A DNA stretch of 64,000 nt from Bolinopsis microptera (lineage: Eukaryota > Ctenophora > Tentaculata > Lobata > Bolinopsidae). A program made the position numbers and the translations under genes. Positions 47,228-58,822 of the stretch are shown here, in pieces. The notes below the pieces were generated by a model. It was not told where the DNA came from. It searched no databases and saw only the letters and a program-made list of their open reading frames with translations. The stretch covers positions 4,629,096 through 4,693,095 of the forward strand of contig NC_087080.1 of assembly GCF_026151205.1 (NCBI RefSeq), read 5' to 3'. Each line of letters starts with the position of its first letter. Position 1 is the stretch's first letter.

Positions 47228-47286
47228 GGGGGTCTTGGCACATTAAACCGGTACAGGTATTAAACCCCCGAAACCGGTGTGCCAAG
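47228..47286 (+). other. Predicted H-type RNA pseudoknot just after the RT stop codon
   Basis: GGGGGT (47228-47233) can pair with ACCCCC (47264-47269). The intervening CTTGGCACA (47234-47242) and CCGGT (47248-47252) pair with ACCGG plus TGTGCCAAG (47273-47286). The order a-b-a'-b' is an H-type pseudoknot with 6-bp and 14-bp stems. It starts 21 bp after the stop. Retroelement 3' ends often carry structures used for template recognition; that role here is inference. Confidence 0.6.
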
Positions 47287-49169
47287 TCATCTGCTGATGA
47301 TGTTCACATAACATTATTTCCTCTCTCCTTTATTCCTTCCGTCTTTTCTTAAACTTACAGTTCAGTTACTTTATTTCACCAGGTCTACCTAAGGATCAAT
47401 TATTCTTTGGTGGGGTTTCACTTCTGGTATTGGCTTCATTCCCGTTCCTTTTCCTTATTCTTTATACTTATTTTTTTATATAGTTTAATGAGATTCTAGG
47501 TGCTGTACTTACTTACTTTACTTGCTTTAAAATGTCTTTGAATGAATTCTTTGCAAAAATGATATTTGTGCCCAGCTTTAATTTAACCAAGCAGTTGAAC
47601 TTTAAGATAGGTCATAACCTGAGCGATAAATTTGGAAACTTAAGTGATCTGTAATTGCCAATTTACATTAGCAAGGCCCTATCATGTAATTACAGTGTAT
47701 AATCAAGCACAGAAAATATTCCACTTTAAACTGTTTGATAAAACAAAAGAAACTTCAAGTAGATAATTGCAGTAAAATAGTGGACAATCCTTGGTTTCGA
47801 GAGTTTCAAACAAAATTAAAACGTTTATGAAATCAACCAGAAAATAACAGTGAAAAAGCGAATAATATGCGCATAGCGCTCGATTTCTATCGTCAATTCG
47901 ATTTTTTCATGCGTTTTACGAGTGCGCGGCGTAAAAATCGCGATCTTGATGAACGCTGAGCTAACATTGCTACCCGGTGGATAAAAATTATTTACATCTT
48001 GACTAAAACATTGGTATAAAATTTTGTACAATCGAAGAAAAAAAATTCTGTGCTCGCGCTTGGCGCTTATTACACTGACTACACATACTTTTTGAAATCT
48101 TAATTATCTCATGAAAACCTCCTAAAAGTAATTGGAATTGTTCAAATTTAGGAATAGCGCAGTCTAGTTAAGAACGTGAGCACTGGGCGACATATTAATA
48201 AGCACGTACGTACGTTCGGTCGTTTGTGCGACGGACACAAGCTACCATATTAAAAAATCTCGTTCGCTAACCCTTGTCCTTGACTCTTTTGTGCCTTCGG
48301 CACTTGAGTCATGGATCAGGAAAAATATACGCGTAGGAAGTTGTATCTGGGGTCCCTGGCAGAAAATTCCCGTAATACCTTTTGGTTCTATACTATCGTG
48401 TTATCAATTACGAAATAAAATCTTTGTTCTAGCAAGACGGCACTTTCTGAATACTTGAATACGTACGATACGCCATACGGTCGTACTCGTTGTTTTTAGC
48501 TATAATACCGAATACGGTACGCGTGCGCTTTGGAGTACAAACAACGGTTATACGTGATTTGGTCTTTGGTCCTAGGTAAACGACAATATGCGTAACGCTT
48601 AATCTTGAACATTTCTGAAATTGTCAGTACATATATAAACTAGACCTGCAAAAGCCAGTGGAACGGCCCATAGCAGGGTAACCACTAACCACTACCAGGA
48701 TGGCCCGGTACCCAAAAACAGCTAATTAACTTACACGGATAAAAAGGTAACAGTTGGAAAAAATAGATAACAATACTATACCAGTATAAGATTCAGAGTT
48801 CAGAAAGATCAAACCGGGTTGTTCCTTTTGTTAGTCTTTGGGAGAATCCATAGATGACTGTAGTGTTCTTCTTTATATATCCTTTGTTCTTCGTATCGAT
48901 GTAGCCTTGACCTTGCGGAGGGTTTTCTGTGACGTGAAGTTAAAGATAATATGTCGTGTATGGTGTTCTACGGTCCTGAGAGGCAACATGTTATCAGATT
49001 ATCTTTAGAGATTATCTTTAAAGGACTGGAGGGGTCATTATAACATAAATTAGTGGAAAATTTAGGAGAACTTGGTATAACGTGGTTGTCCAATGTCCCT
49101 TAGTCCTTACACGTGATATCGAAGCAGGGGAATTTCTAAATTGAACTCCTAACAAGAACTTATGCTTTT
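47287..49169. other. Flank of the retroelement, no gene
   Basis: Holds the inverted partner of the 33.5 kb repeat (47967-48081). A 68-codon ORF at 47825-48031 (-) overlies that repeat and is not supported as a gene. Confidence 0.5.
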
Positions 49170-49290
49170 AACAAAAGATACTCTATTTCCAAATCGTGAC
49201 GTCACTTTCCTTTGTTATCCGGATACTCATGGGGTCACGTCCCGATGGAGGGAAAACACCTCAGGTCCACAGTATACACAGTAGCACTAT
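49170..49290 (+). repeat. Dispersed repeat, copy B
   Basis: Direct copy of 32630-32750 (about 80-90% alike by eye). It is followed by a tandem pair of CAGTGGCACT-GTTGTTATTGCTG units at 49271-49340 and 49371-49430. Confidence 0.8.
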
Positions 49291-49704
49291 TGTTATTGCT
49301 TTATTGCTGTTGTTTACTGTTTAGGGAGCAAACTTGCCTCATATAGTAGGTCTAACATCAAGATCAGAGTATCCACAGTGGCACTGTTGTTATTGCTGTT
49401 GTTTAGGGAGAAAACTTGCATAACTCAGAATATACTGACTCACTGAGTAAATTACCACTTTGTAGACCGGACGATTAGGCGTTAGGATATGGGCCACACT
49501 CAGTTACCGCCCCTATCCCTTAGAAAACTAGGGAGTCCAAAAACGATTTCAACAGTGTGAACCACTGCCTGACTGACCTATGGATATTATATAGTTCGCC
49601 AGACACTATTGCTTCTTTGAAAACTTTAACCTCGTTATTTACTTATTTATCAACCAACAGCCCTCTAACAGCCGGATAATAGCCTTAACAATTGTAAACA
49701 CAAG

Positions 49705-51250
49705 CGTCGGCTGTTAGAGGGATGTTACCTAACAGTCGACTGTTAGAGGGATGTTACCTAACAGTCGGCTGTTAGAGGGATGTTACCTAACAGTCGGCTG
49801 TTAGAGGGATGTTACCTAACAGTCGGCTGTTAGAGGGATGTTACCTAACAGCCAGCTGTTAGAGGGATGTTACCTAACAGTCGGCTGTTAGAGGGATGTT
49901 ACCTAACAGTCGGCTGTTAGAGGGATGTTACCTAACAGCCAGCTGTTAGAGGGATGTTACCTAACAGTCGGCTGTTAGAGGGATGTTACCTAACAGCCAG
50001 CTGTTAGAGGGATGTTACCTAACAGTCGGCTGTTAGAGGGATGTTACCTAACAGTCGGCTGTTTGAGGGATGTTACCTAACAGTCGGCTGTTAGAGGGAT
50101 GTTAGTGTTACCTAACAGCCTGCTGTTAGAGGGATGTTACCTAACAGTCGACTGTTAGAGGGATGTTACCTAACAGTCGGCTGTTAGAGGGATGTTACCT
50201 AACAGTCGGCTGTTAGAGGGATGTTACCTAACAGTCGGCTGTTAGAGGGATGTTACCTAACAGCCAGCTGTTAGAGGGATGTTACCTAACAGTCGGCTGT
50301 TAGAGGGATGTTACCTAACAGTCGGCTGTTAGAGGGATGTTACCTAACAGCCAGCTGTTAGAGGGATGTTACCTAACAGTCGGCTGTTAGAGGGATGTTA
50401 CCTAACAGCCAGCTGTTAGAGGGATGTTACCTAACAGTCGGCTGTTAGAGGGATGTTACCTAACAGTCGGCTGTTTGAGGGATGTTACCTAACAGTCGGC
50501 TGTTAGAGGGATGTTAGTGTTACCTAACAGCCTGCTGTTAGAGGGATGTTACCTAACAGCCAGCTATTAGAGGGATGTTACCTAACAGTCGGCTGTTAGA
50601 GGGATGTTACCTAACAGTCGGCTGTTAGAGGGATGTTACCTAACAGCCAGCTGTTAGAGGGATGTTACCTAACAGTCAGCTGTTAGAGGGATGTTACCTA
50701 ACAGCCGGCTATTAGAGGGATGTTACCTAACAGCCGGCTGTAAGAGGGATGTTACCTAACAGTCGGCTGTTAGAGGGATGTTACCTAACAGCCAGCTGTT
50801 AGAGGGATGTTACCTAACAGTCGGCTGTTAGAGGGATGTTACCTAACAGTCGGCTGTTTGAGGGATGTTACCTAACAGTCGGCTGTTAGAGGGATGTTAG
50901 TGTTACCTAACAGCCTGCTGTTAGAGGGATGTTACCTAACAGCCGGCTATTAGAGGGATGTTACCTAACAGTCGGCTGTTAGAGGGATGTTACCTAACAG
51001 TCGGCTGTTAGAGGGATGTTACCTAACAGCCAGCTGTTAGAGGGATGTTACCTAACAGTCAGCTGTTAGAGGGATGTTACCTAACAGCCGGCTATTAGAG
51101 GGATGTTACCTAACAGCCGGCTGTAAGAGGGATGTTACCTAACAGCCGGCTGTTAGAGGGATGTTACCTAACAGCCGGCTGTTAGAGGGATGTTACTTAA
51201 CAGCCTGCTGTTAGAGGGATGTTACCTAACAGTCGGTTGTTAGAGGGCTG
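49705..51250. repeat. 29-bp satellite with higher-order repeats, about 53 copies
   Basis: The unit is AGTCGGCTGTTAGAGGGATG plus TTACCTAAC. Unit borders form the palindrome TAACAGCCGGCTGTTA or near forms. Variants are periodic: GTTAGTGTTACC insertions followed by CAGCCTG recur near 50101, 50513 and 50898 (spacing about 412 and 385 bp), with ordered CAGCCAG and GTTTGAG variants between. This is a higher-order repeat made by duplication of multi-unit blocks. Confidence 0.95.
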
Positions 51251-51609
51251 TTAGGATTTTCCTTTAGCCAAAGAGCTGACCGTGATGGGTGAAAATGGCT
51301 GTTAGTCATGTTAGAAATACAATTAAATTGGCTATTAGCCGGCTATTAGATGGCTGTTAGAAATACAATTAAATTGGCTATTAAGGGGGGTACACCCTGA
51401 TTTTTTGTTTTTATTTAAACACAAAATCCACAGTTAGGTAGATATTGAGCTGATAATCATAGAAAATGTGTAGACTGTAGTTTAGGCTTATCTTTTATAT
51501 AAAGTTGGTTTCATTCAAAAATATTGATGTTTGAGCAATTTATGGGCTGAAATCAATCAAATTTGGTGCGTATTTTAATTTAACAAACCCTTAGAAGACT
51601 ATCCTCACG

Positions 51610-53346
51610 ATGATTATGTTCCTGGCACTTACACTGTTGGTAACCATGGTAACAGTAACTGCCGCGTCAGAGGATTTGGAAATGCTTGAGAAAACAGCAG
51701 AAGACATAAGGCATCTGAGTCCAGGCTCACGGAACCTGTTTTGGGTAATTCCCCACATTGACAACCTCATTCGGGAGTTCGAGTGTGAACGAGAAGCAAC
51801 CAGTTGTAAGGCTTGGCAAGCTAACACCATGCTAATGAAGCTAGAGTTTGGTCTCGTGAACTGTGAGAGTGTCAGTTTACTGGAGGTAAGAGTTTTTGCG
51901 TCTGCCACGTCCTAGACCTAAACTTTTTCTATCTGTCTAAACACAAAGACTGAACAACATTCGCTGGAATCGTGAATCCCATATTTATTACTTTATCATA
52001 TTATGTCTATTATATTGTTTTGACTATTACGATTGTAATATAAAACTTTTGATTTGTAATCCTTGCAATCCTTGCAATCCTTGCAATCCTTGTAATCCTT
52101 GTAATCCTTGCAATCCTTGTACTCCTTGCAATCCTTGCAATCCTTGCAATCCTTGTAATCCTTGCAATCCTTGTACTCCTTGCAATCCTTGTTGCTTGTA
52201 ATCCTTGTAATCCTTGTAATCCTTGTAATCCTTGTAATCCTTGTAATCCTTGTAATCCTTGTAATCCTTGTAATCCTTGTAATCCTTGTAATCCTTGTAA
52301 TCCTTGTAATCCTTGTAATCCTTAAGGTAGATTCGGAGCTCTGTCAGGATGCGAGGGAGTTTTTGGGAGATGACAAGGCGGAGCTGAGTGATGACGACAT
52401 TAAACAGGGCCTGATAGCGAGCTTTGATCATGACGTCATATACACTGATGAGTACTTCGACTTGGTCAATGCTGTCTCCTTTGCCATGGGGAACTATATA
52501 TGTAAAAAGGATCCTGAATCGTGTGACATTATAAGGTATTTTTACATATATAAATATATAATTAATAATAATAATAAAATATATAAATATATATACATTT
52601 CAAACAAAGAGAAACACTCAAATTGGCGGACAAATGATCCGTTTCACGATACCTTAGTTCGTTTATTTATGGTGGGTAATATTGTGGCGGGTAAAAATAA
52701 TGGCGGGTAAAAATATGGCGGATTTTCGGAAACTTTAACCCGCCAATTATTTAACTGCAATATTATTTTCATAAAAAAACTTGAAAATCCACCGAATTTA
52801 TCAGTCATAATCATATTGCAAAATGTTACCAAATTTTCCTTTCAGACTGCGTTTTTGTTTGCAGTTTCAAAGTAAAATAAATTAATCCGTTTAATGAATA
52901 GGTAGTAAGTTAAAATACCTTATCGGACATAATTGTCACGGACAAGTTTTTCAGGGAACAAACTTTTCACGGACATAATTATTCACGCTCATGACCACCC
53001 AAAGATTTCCAAAAAATTTTAAACATTTTTGGTGATTTTTTAAGAAGTTTTTTACCCTTTTTCTGAACTCTAGAATGTGACTGAGGAGTGATTATATTTG
53101 TCATAGTATACTAATAAGCTAATACTAATAGTAATATAGTAATCGGCTACACACATATCTACGCATATGTAGGGACACTCACATTAACATTAATGGAAAT
53201 GATTTATTTAACTTTATTATTCACGGACCTTAATGCCACAGATATTATTTTTATATATCAGTTTAACAATGAAATTCATTTTCAGACAAGCCAAGAAAGA
53301 CTCCAAAGAGTTTGAGGAAAAAACCAAAGCTCGCCGTCGTGTTTAA
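51610..53346 (+). CDS. Small secreted Cys-containing protein, family unrecognised
   Basis: Three exons (51610-51885, 52327-52535, 53286-53346) join in frame to 181 aa. A signal peptide ([18 protein letters not shown]) is followed by a mostly helical, acidic mature region with six cysteines (two pairs around ECEREATSC and ICKKDPESC, singles in VNCES and ELCQD) and a basic C-terminus ending ARRRV. No family recognised; the cysteine layout is somewhat saposin-like but lacks the standard spacing. Codons of the signal peptide coincide with GTAACCATGGTAACAGTAAC, the palindrome that builds satellites elsewhere in the window. The second exon begins immediately after a 9-bp array. Confidence 0.65.
52055..52322. 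repeat. 9-bp array (CCTTGTAAT)n ending at a 3' splice site
   Basis: About 30 copies of CCTTGTAAT or CCTTGCAAT. The last unit leads straight into the acceptor CCTTAAG|GTA at 52326/52327. Confidence 0.95.
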
Positions 53347-54861
53347 CAATCTCTGAGAGACCACAAAGAAAATGGAAACGCTTTTATTCTCACAAAGATT
53401 TTATTTCTTTCGAAAAAATTTAGATCTGGTATTAGTAATATTCGATATTCAATTTGTTTGTTTTTTTGAAAAGGTAGGTGTTACTGTTATCTCAAATTTC
53501 TGCAAGCTGAAAATTCTTGTTTCACTTATTAATCGGGAGTATTAGATTTATTGATTGACGAGTACTACCGGAAGCAGTACTCGGCACTAAAATGTTTAAT
53601 TACAATCAACTTAAAGTTATAATATTAATATATATTATATATATAATTATATATAATATGTCTTGCGATCTGATTTACTTAATAATAAAAGGTGCAGGAC
53701 CATGTTATTGCCAAATTAAATAAATACTTGGCATTTAATACCACATTTTTAAATGATATAGGTTATGATGAGGTTAAAAAGAGATTAATTTAAAATTTCC
53801 GGGGCAAGATCCGACAGCCTGAAATTTTTTCTTTCTTTTCTTTCCGACAGAATCCGGGAAATAGATTGATATCAGGCCATTTCCGGTCCGGCAGCCAAAA
53901 CCCCAGACCGGTTGGTTCCTAACCTGCTACTTCATAAAAATTATTTATTATTTTTCAAACATTTCTGGGGCTCACCCTGTACATTTTAGAAGCTGTACAG
54001 TTTTGGAATCACTTTGCTGCGTTCTTCTAATAAAGTTAACACATTGAACTGGTATTTAATATACTGTGGAGATATTATATGAAACCCAACATAGTCATAT
54101 GTGATAAACACACATTTTTAGTCCAAGTGTACGGTTGCAATGTGGTCAGGATAAACGGACTTTTAACAGGTGGATCTTACTATGGTTACCACTTTGACTT
54201 ACCATTGGTTACTATGGTTACAGTGGTCATCACTCATCATGGTTGCTAGTCTCTACTTGTTTTTACTCGATTACTAGTTTAACTGTCATTTGTTTAGAAA
54301 CTTTATCTGATATTAAATAATGTCATCAGCAGCTGAGCAGCTGATCTTCTAGCGAAGTATTCTTAACTTAACGTCCATCTAATACTAAACATATGGTACA
54401 ACTAATTATAATCAAACCGATTGGTAAACTGAGGTTAATACAGCAAATTGTGATGAATTTCTAAAAACACTGCCAAAGTTTCATCCACTTACGTATATAC
54501 TAGTACAGTTCTATCCCTCTCCGTACGGACTCCTTCATAATAACGACAGTCTGCCGTCTGGTATTAAACATAGTAACAAGGAACATATTACCTCAGCCTT
54601 TAGCTCTTTTAGCTTTTTAGACCCCTCTCCTTCTTTTAGACCCTTCCTGTCTTCCTCCTCCCATTGCAACCTCCGTTAGCAATTTTACACATAGCTAGCT
54701 TCTGCTTACGTAATGTGTGATCCCTAAGAAACACTCTATTTTTAAACATGCTCCAGTGTGTTCTTAATTGCCATCATGAGATGTGCTTATTCAGCAGATC
54801 CTTGTTTATGTTATTGTGAACACATGGCGATTGGCGACGTTTTGAGTAGTTTTGTTTTTCA
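53347..54861. other. Intergenic, no gene seen
   Basis: AT-rich; includes a palindromic (TA)n stretch near 53628-53660 and TTACTATGGTTACC motifs near 54178-54222. ACACTCTATTTTTAAAC near 54731 echoes the start of the 32.6/49.2 kb dispersed repeat. Confidence 0.45.
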
Positions 54862-55100
54862 GGTTGCTCTATTTTCAGGTTGCTCTATTTTCAGGTTGCT
54901 CTACTTTCAGGTTGCTCTATTTTCCAGGTTGCTCTATTTTCCAGGTTGTTCTATTTTTCAGGTTGCTCTATTTTCCAGGTTGCTATATTTTCAGGTTGCT
55001 ATATTTTCCAGTTTGCTCATTTTTTCAGGTTGCTCTATATTCCAGGTTGCTATATTTTCCAGGTTGCTCTATTTTCAAATTGCTCCATTTTTCCGGTTGC
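54862..55100. repeat. 17-18 bp array (CAGGTTGCTCTATTTTC)n
   Basis: About 14 copies, 128 bp upstream of the next gene's start codon. The open frames across it (SGCSIFQVALF) are repeat artefacts. Confidence 0.9.
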
Positions 55101-55227
55101 TAAGAACTCTTGTTATGTCAGTGAATTCAATAAGAGGATTCTTCATATTTGTATTTTACTAACTTGTTTTTACTTGTTATTTAATTTTTTAGTTCAACTT
55201 GTTGAGAAGGCGAATCACTGAACAACA

Positions 55228-58097
55228 ATGCTGGGTTTTATCGCTACACTTCTCATCCTTCCGTCAGGTTAGTTTTAAGTTAACTATTTCCTGGATTTAA
55301 CATATTATATAGATAATTAGTAATTAATCATCAATCATCAATTACTGATAAGAAAATATTTCATAAACAACCGTATATATCGGATCATTAAGACTATTAT
55401 ATTATAGACTAACAAATTACAAATACTCAGCCAATATCTAATACAAACTTTCCTAGAAACATCCACTGTTCTGAATCTAAAATAACCGCAGTGATCAAAG
55501 CTAATTGTGACTCGTTGGGGGATGCTGAGAATGTAGCTAGCATGGTCCCCTTCGAAATAGATCAATACGAAGAGGACACTGAAGTCTTAATGACATGCAG
55601 GAACAACTTTATCATTTCTTGGGCTGCTTCTGTCGAAGACATCAGTGCTAATGTTAGGTGTAATTCTGGTAATTTCTCTCCAGAGCCACAAGTAGATAGT
55701 TTTGGTGGTACAGTAGGTTGTGTTGGTGAGTTTTAACCTTTTTTGCTTTCTATTATTGTTCGAGAATCGAATATGTTGTTTATGTTATCAAACACAACAA
55801 CAAAAATGGAAGAATGGGCTATGCAACATTAATTGAAATGTTGGGTTATATGCAGATTTCAAATATCCCAAGAGAAATTAATTATTGTTATCTATCTATT
55901 CATTCACGAATCAAGTTTTGACGGATCTATATTTTATTGTGATTGTATCACTACTACTATCTTACTATATAATTAGTACTATATAATTGTTATTTAATTA
56001 CTATTATTTATTACTATTACTACTATTTAATTAATAACTCTCAGCGTGTGTGGAAGGAGTAGCTGATTGTACAGACGGAACCTGTACGGACGGGACATGT
56101 GAGTGTAAGCAAGGCTTTGAGAGGGCAGATCACAGTGACCCCCGACTCTGTACAGTTGTACAGTGTCACTCCCTCACTCTTACTAATCAGGTATAATTAT
56201 ATCACATAACCGATTTCAGTTTATAATTAAGATCTCATTGATAAGACTCAGATCACGATTCTGTAGCATACAGGACCTCCGGTTTTCGAAAGAATCTGAT
56301 TTGCACTATAGTTAGATTGTAACTTTTATATTTTCTATGCCTCCACAAATGTAAGAATCAATTCAACATGACAGCGACTGAAAATTTCGCTGCTACTTCT
56401 GACCAATCTGAATCAGGCTGCTGATACGCCAGGACCCTACGATGTTAACAGTGACGTCATAGTCACGTGCTCCGACGGGTTCCACGTGACGGGTACTGGT
56501 GGTACTGAACACGTGCAGACTCTTACTTGTGATGACGGGGGGAATTTTAATCCTGTCTTAAAATCTTGTGTTAGTAAGTACACAGAATCATATATATATA
56601 TATAACACTAATTTCTGACTGTCCGATAATAAAATAACATTCCCATAAATTGATTAACTACGTTGTTGGTCCTGGGGCAAATTAGCTCAATCCTGCTGAC
56701 CTAAACATTTGTTTACCATTATTAACATTTAACCTTAAACTTCACTTCAGTGTGCTCTGACTCTGATGGGTGTACAGGCGGGATATGTAATGCTAACAAA
56801 CAATGTGAGTGTGATGAAACAGACGGTTACAAACTTGTAAGTAAATATTGGGAATATTCCCATCTTTGCAATGTTCTATTAAGATATTTGGAATCTTCCC
56901 ATCTTCACGATGTTCCGTATTGCTTTTTAAGTTTTTAAGCATGCGATTGTAAATTCAGGATAGTACATCATCTACAAAGAACAAACTAGTACATATAGTA
57001 CACCATTTCAGAGTGCTGATGATTTAAGTGTTTGTGAGAAGGTATTATGTACTGATGATCACTGTTCTAATAACGGGATGTGCTCTGTTAAGGGTGCTGA
57101 GTTGGAGTGCGACTGTCCAACCGGTACAACCGGAGATACTTGTGCTAATTTTAACGGGTAATTATAATTATTGAGATTGATGACTTCATTGATGACACTA
57201 AAATATTTGATTTCGTCAAAAAAAATAGTTTCGATCACGTTTTAGTGTTAATATTTTGTACATCAACATTAAAGATTATTTCAATCCTAACCTTTGCAGT
57301 GAACCTTGCGGAGAGGATCCCTGTAAAAACGGGGGCGCATGTTCACGTGACATGAGCGACCCTTTAGATTACAGCAAGCACACGTGCAGCTGCACTACTG
57401 GTTTTACGGGTCATCAATGCGAAGGTATTTTATTATTTATTACACTTTTTAATTTGGAGTTAATCGAGGCCTACGTCAATGTCACATTTAACTTAAGTCA
57501 TTGTTTTTTGTAGAGGCTGGACATGGTGGCCTACAGACTCACAGAGGATGATACTGTAATATAACTTACATGGTTCTGTCGGTCCGTTTTTAGCTGTTAA
57601 GTAATACACACAGAGAGTATGTATACATGCAGTGACTACTGACTGGGGCCTCATTGCATACGAGTCAACGACACATGACCATCCATCATCTCATCATATC
57701 ATTATGCCAAATAAGTAAGAGCTTGTTGACATATTTCTCTTTTTTAACTGAAAGTGAAAGAAAACCGACGTGTATTAACATAGGTGATCGTTATTCAAAA
57801 ACAACAGCCACATCTGCAGAGGAGGCTATGCTAATCTCGTGTCTTCATTAACAAATATCAATAACAGTTGTCAAAGTTTCGTCGATCATATAATTAATTA
57901 TTATAAATGATTATTTATAAAATATTTCAGAAGTAGCGGACGGCCCTAGTTCTGAAAACGAAGACGAAAGCGAGGATGACGATGAAGATGACAATGAAGA
58001 GGACGATGAAGATGAGGGGAAAGACAATTCAACAGGATGCATTTGTCTTGGAAACGCCATTAGACTATTGGTGGCTACTGCAATGTTGTTATCTTAA
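55228..58097 (+). CDS. GPI-anchored CCP/EGF cell-surface protein
   Basis: Eight exons (55228-55262, 55457-55725, 56045-56190, 56417-56573, 56751-56836, 57012-57157, 57300-57424, 57931-58097) join in frame to 376 aa. Order: hydrophobic N-terminus (MLGFIATLLILP), CCP/sushi-like domain (about 16-100), EGF-like (CTDGTCTDGTCECKQGF), second CCP (ends CDDGGNFNPVLKSC), then three EGF-like modules, the last two typical (CSNNGMCSVKG; CKNGGACSRD, CSCTTGFTGHQC). The last exon gives a strongly acidic Glu/Asp stretch and a hydrophobic C-terminus without basic residues (RLLVATAMLLS), the signature of GPI attachment. Likely role is adhesion or recognition at the cell surface. The first junction uses donor GTCAGG (phase 2); the stronger GTTAGT five bases on would break frame, so the exon 1 boundary is least certain. 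Confidence 0.75.
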
Positions 58098-58580
58098 ATT
58101 AAGAACCAGTTTAATTGCTCCGTTTAGTTGGCCAAGTTCACATTCTGATACTTTTTAAAGACATGTTTAAGACAAGTGAGGTTCCTGGTTAAAACCCGTA
58201 ATGGTAAATTTAATTTGATCTCTTTTAATAAGGGGTCGTTCACATATTACGTAATCATTTTTAATAATCATAGTAATAATGATAGTGAAATACAAAATTT
58301 ACTAGAAATCAATTGTTAAAATACATTAAAAACTCACCCTGAATCTAAAATAAATTTACTAAATTATTTACAGTCAGCATATTCAAGTTGCTTACGTGCG
58401 ACACAGATAACGTCGAAAGATATTATATAATGTAGTTTAGCCATCTTCATGCAAAATTACTGTCATATGATCATAATATAGTCAAATAAAATATTTCAAA
58501 CAACCTTTTATCAACGAATGATACATTTTGACCGTAATCTGGTGCATTCGTGTAGTTTTATTGAATCTCATGATTTGGTG

Positions 58581-58696
58581 TTTCTTTCATTCAAATTTCT
58601 GATTGTTTCTGAATAGACTCAGTGAATATAGATTCTGATGGAAATCTGTCTTCACTGAGTCTATTCAGAAACAATCAGAAATTTGAATGGAAGAAA
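58581..58696. repeat. Hairpin with 46-bp arms
   Basis: 58581-58626 and 58651-58696 are inverted copies (TTTCTTTCATTCAAATTTCT and onward) with one mismatch and a 24-bp loop. A miniature foldback sequence between two convergent genes. Confidence 0.85.
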
Positions 58697-58822
58697 AATT
58701 TTGACCGTAGATAAGTTTTAATCACAATCTGAAACAATGAAAATATACATATTTATACCCCAACTCCCACAATCTATTATGAAAGGTCAATTCATTACAT
58801 ATCACGTGACTACTCCCTCAAA

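Noticed and set aside
47209-47303. Hammerhead ribozyme, as found in Penelope elements
   Set aside because: CTGACGA, CGAAAC and CTGATGA strings are present, but their order and flanking stems do not build the three-stem fold; the pseudoknot explains the region better.
49705-51250. CRISPR-like array
   Set aside because: Units are contiguous 29-mers without distinct spacers, and the genome is eukaryotic; this is a satellite.
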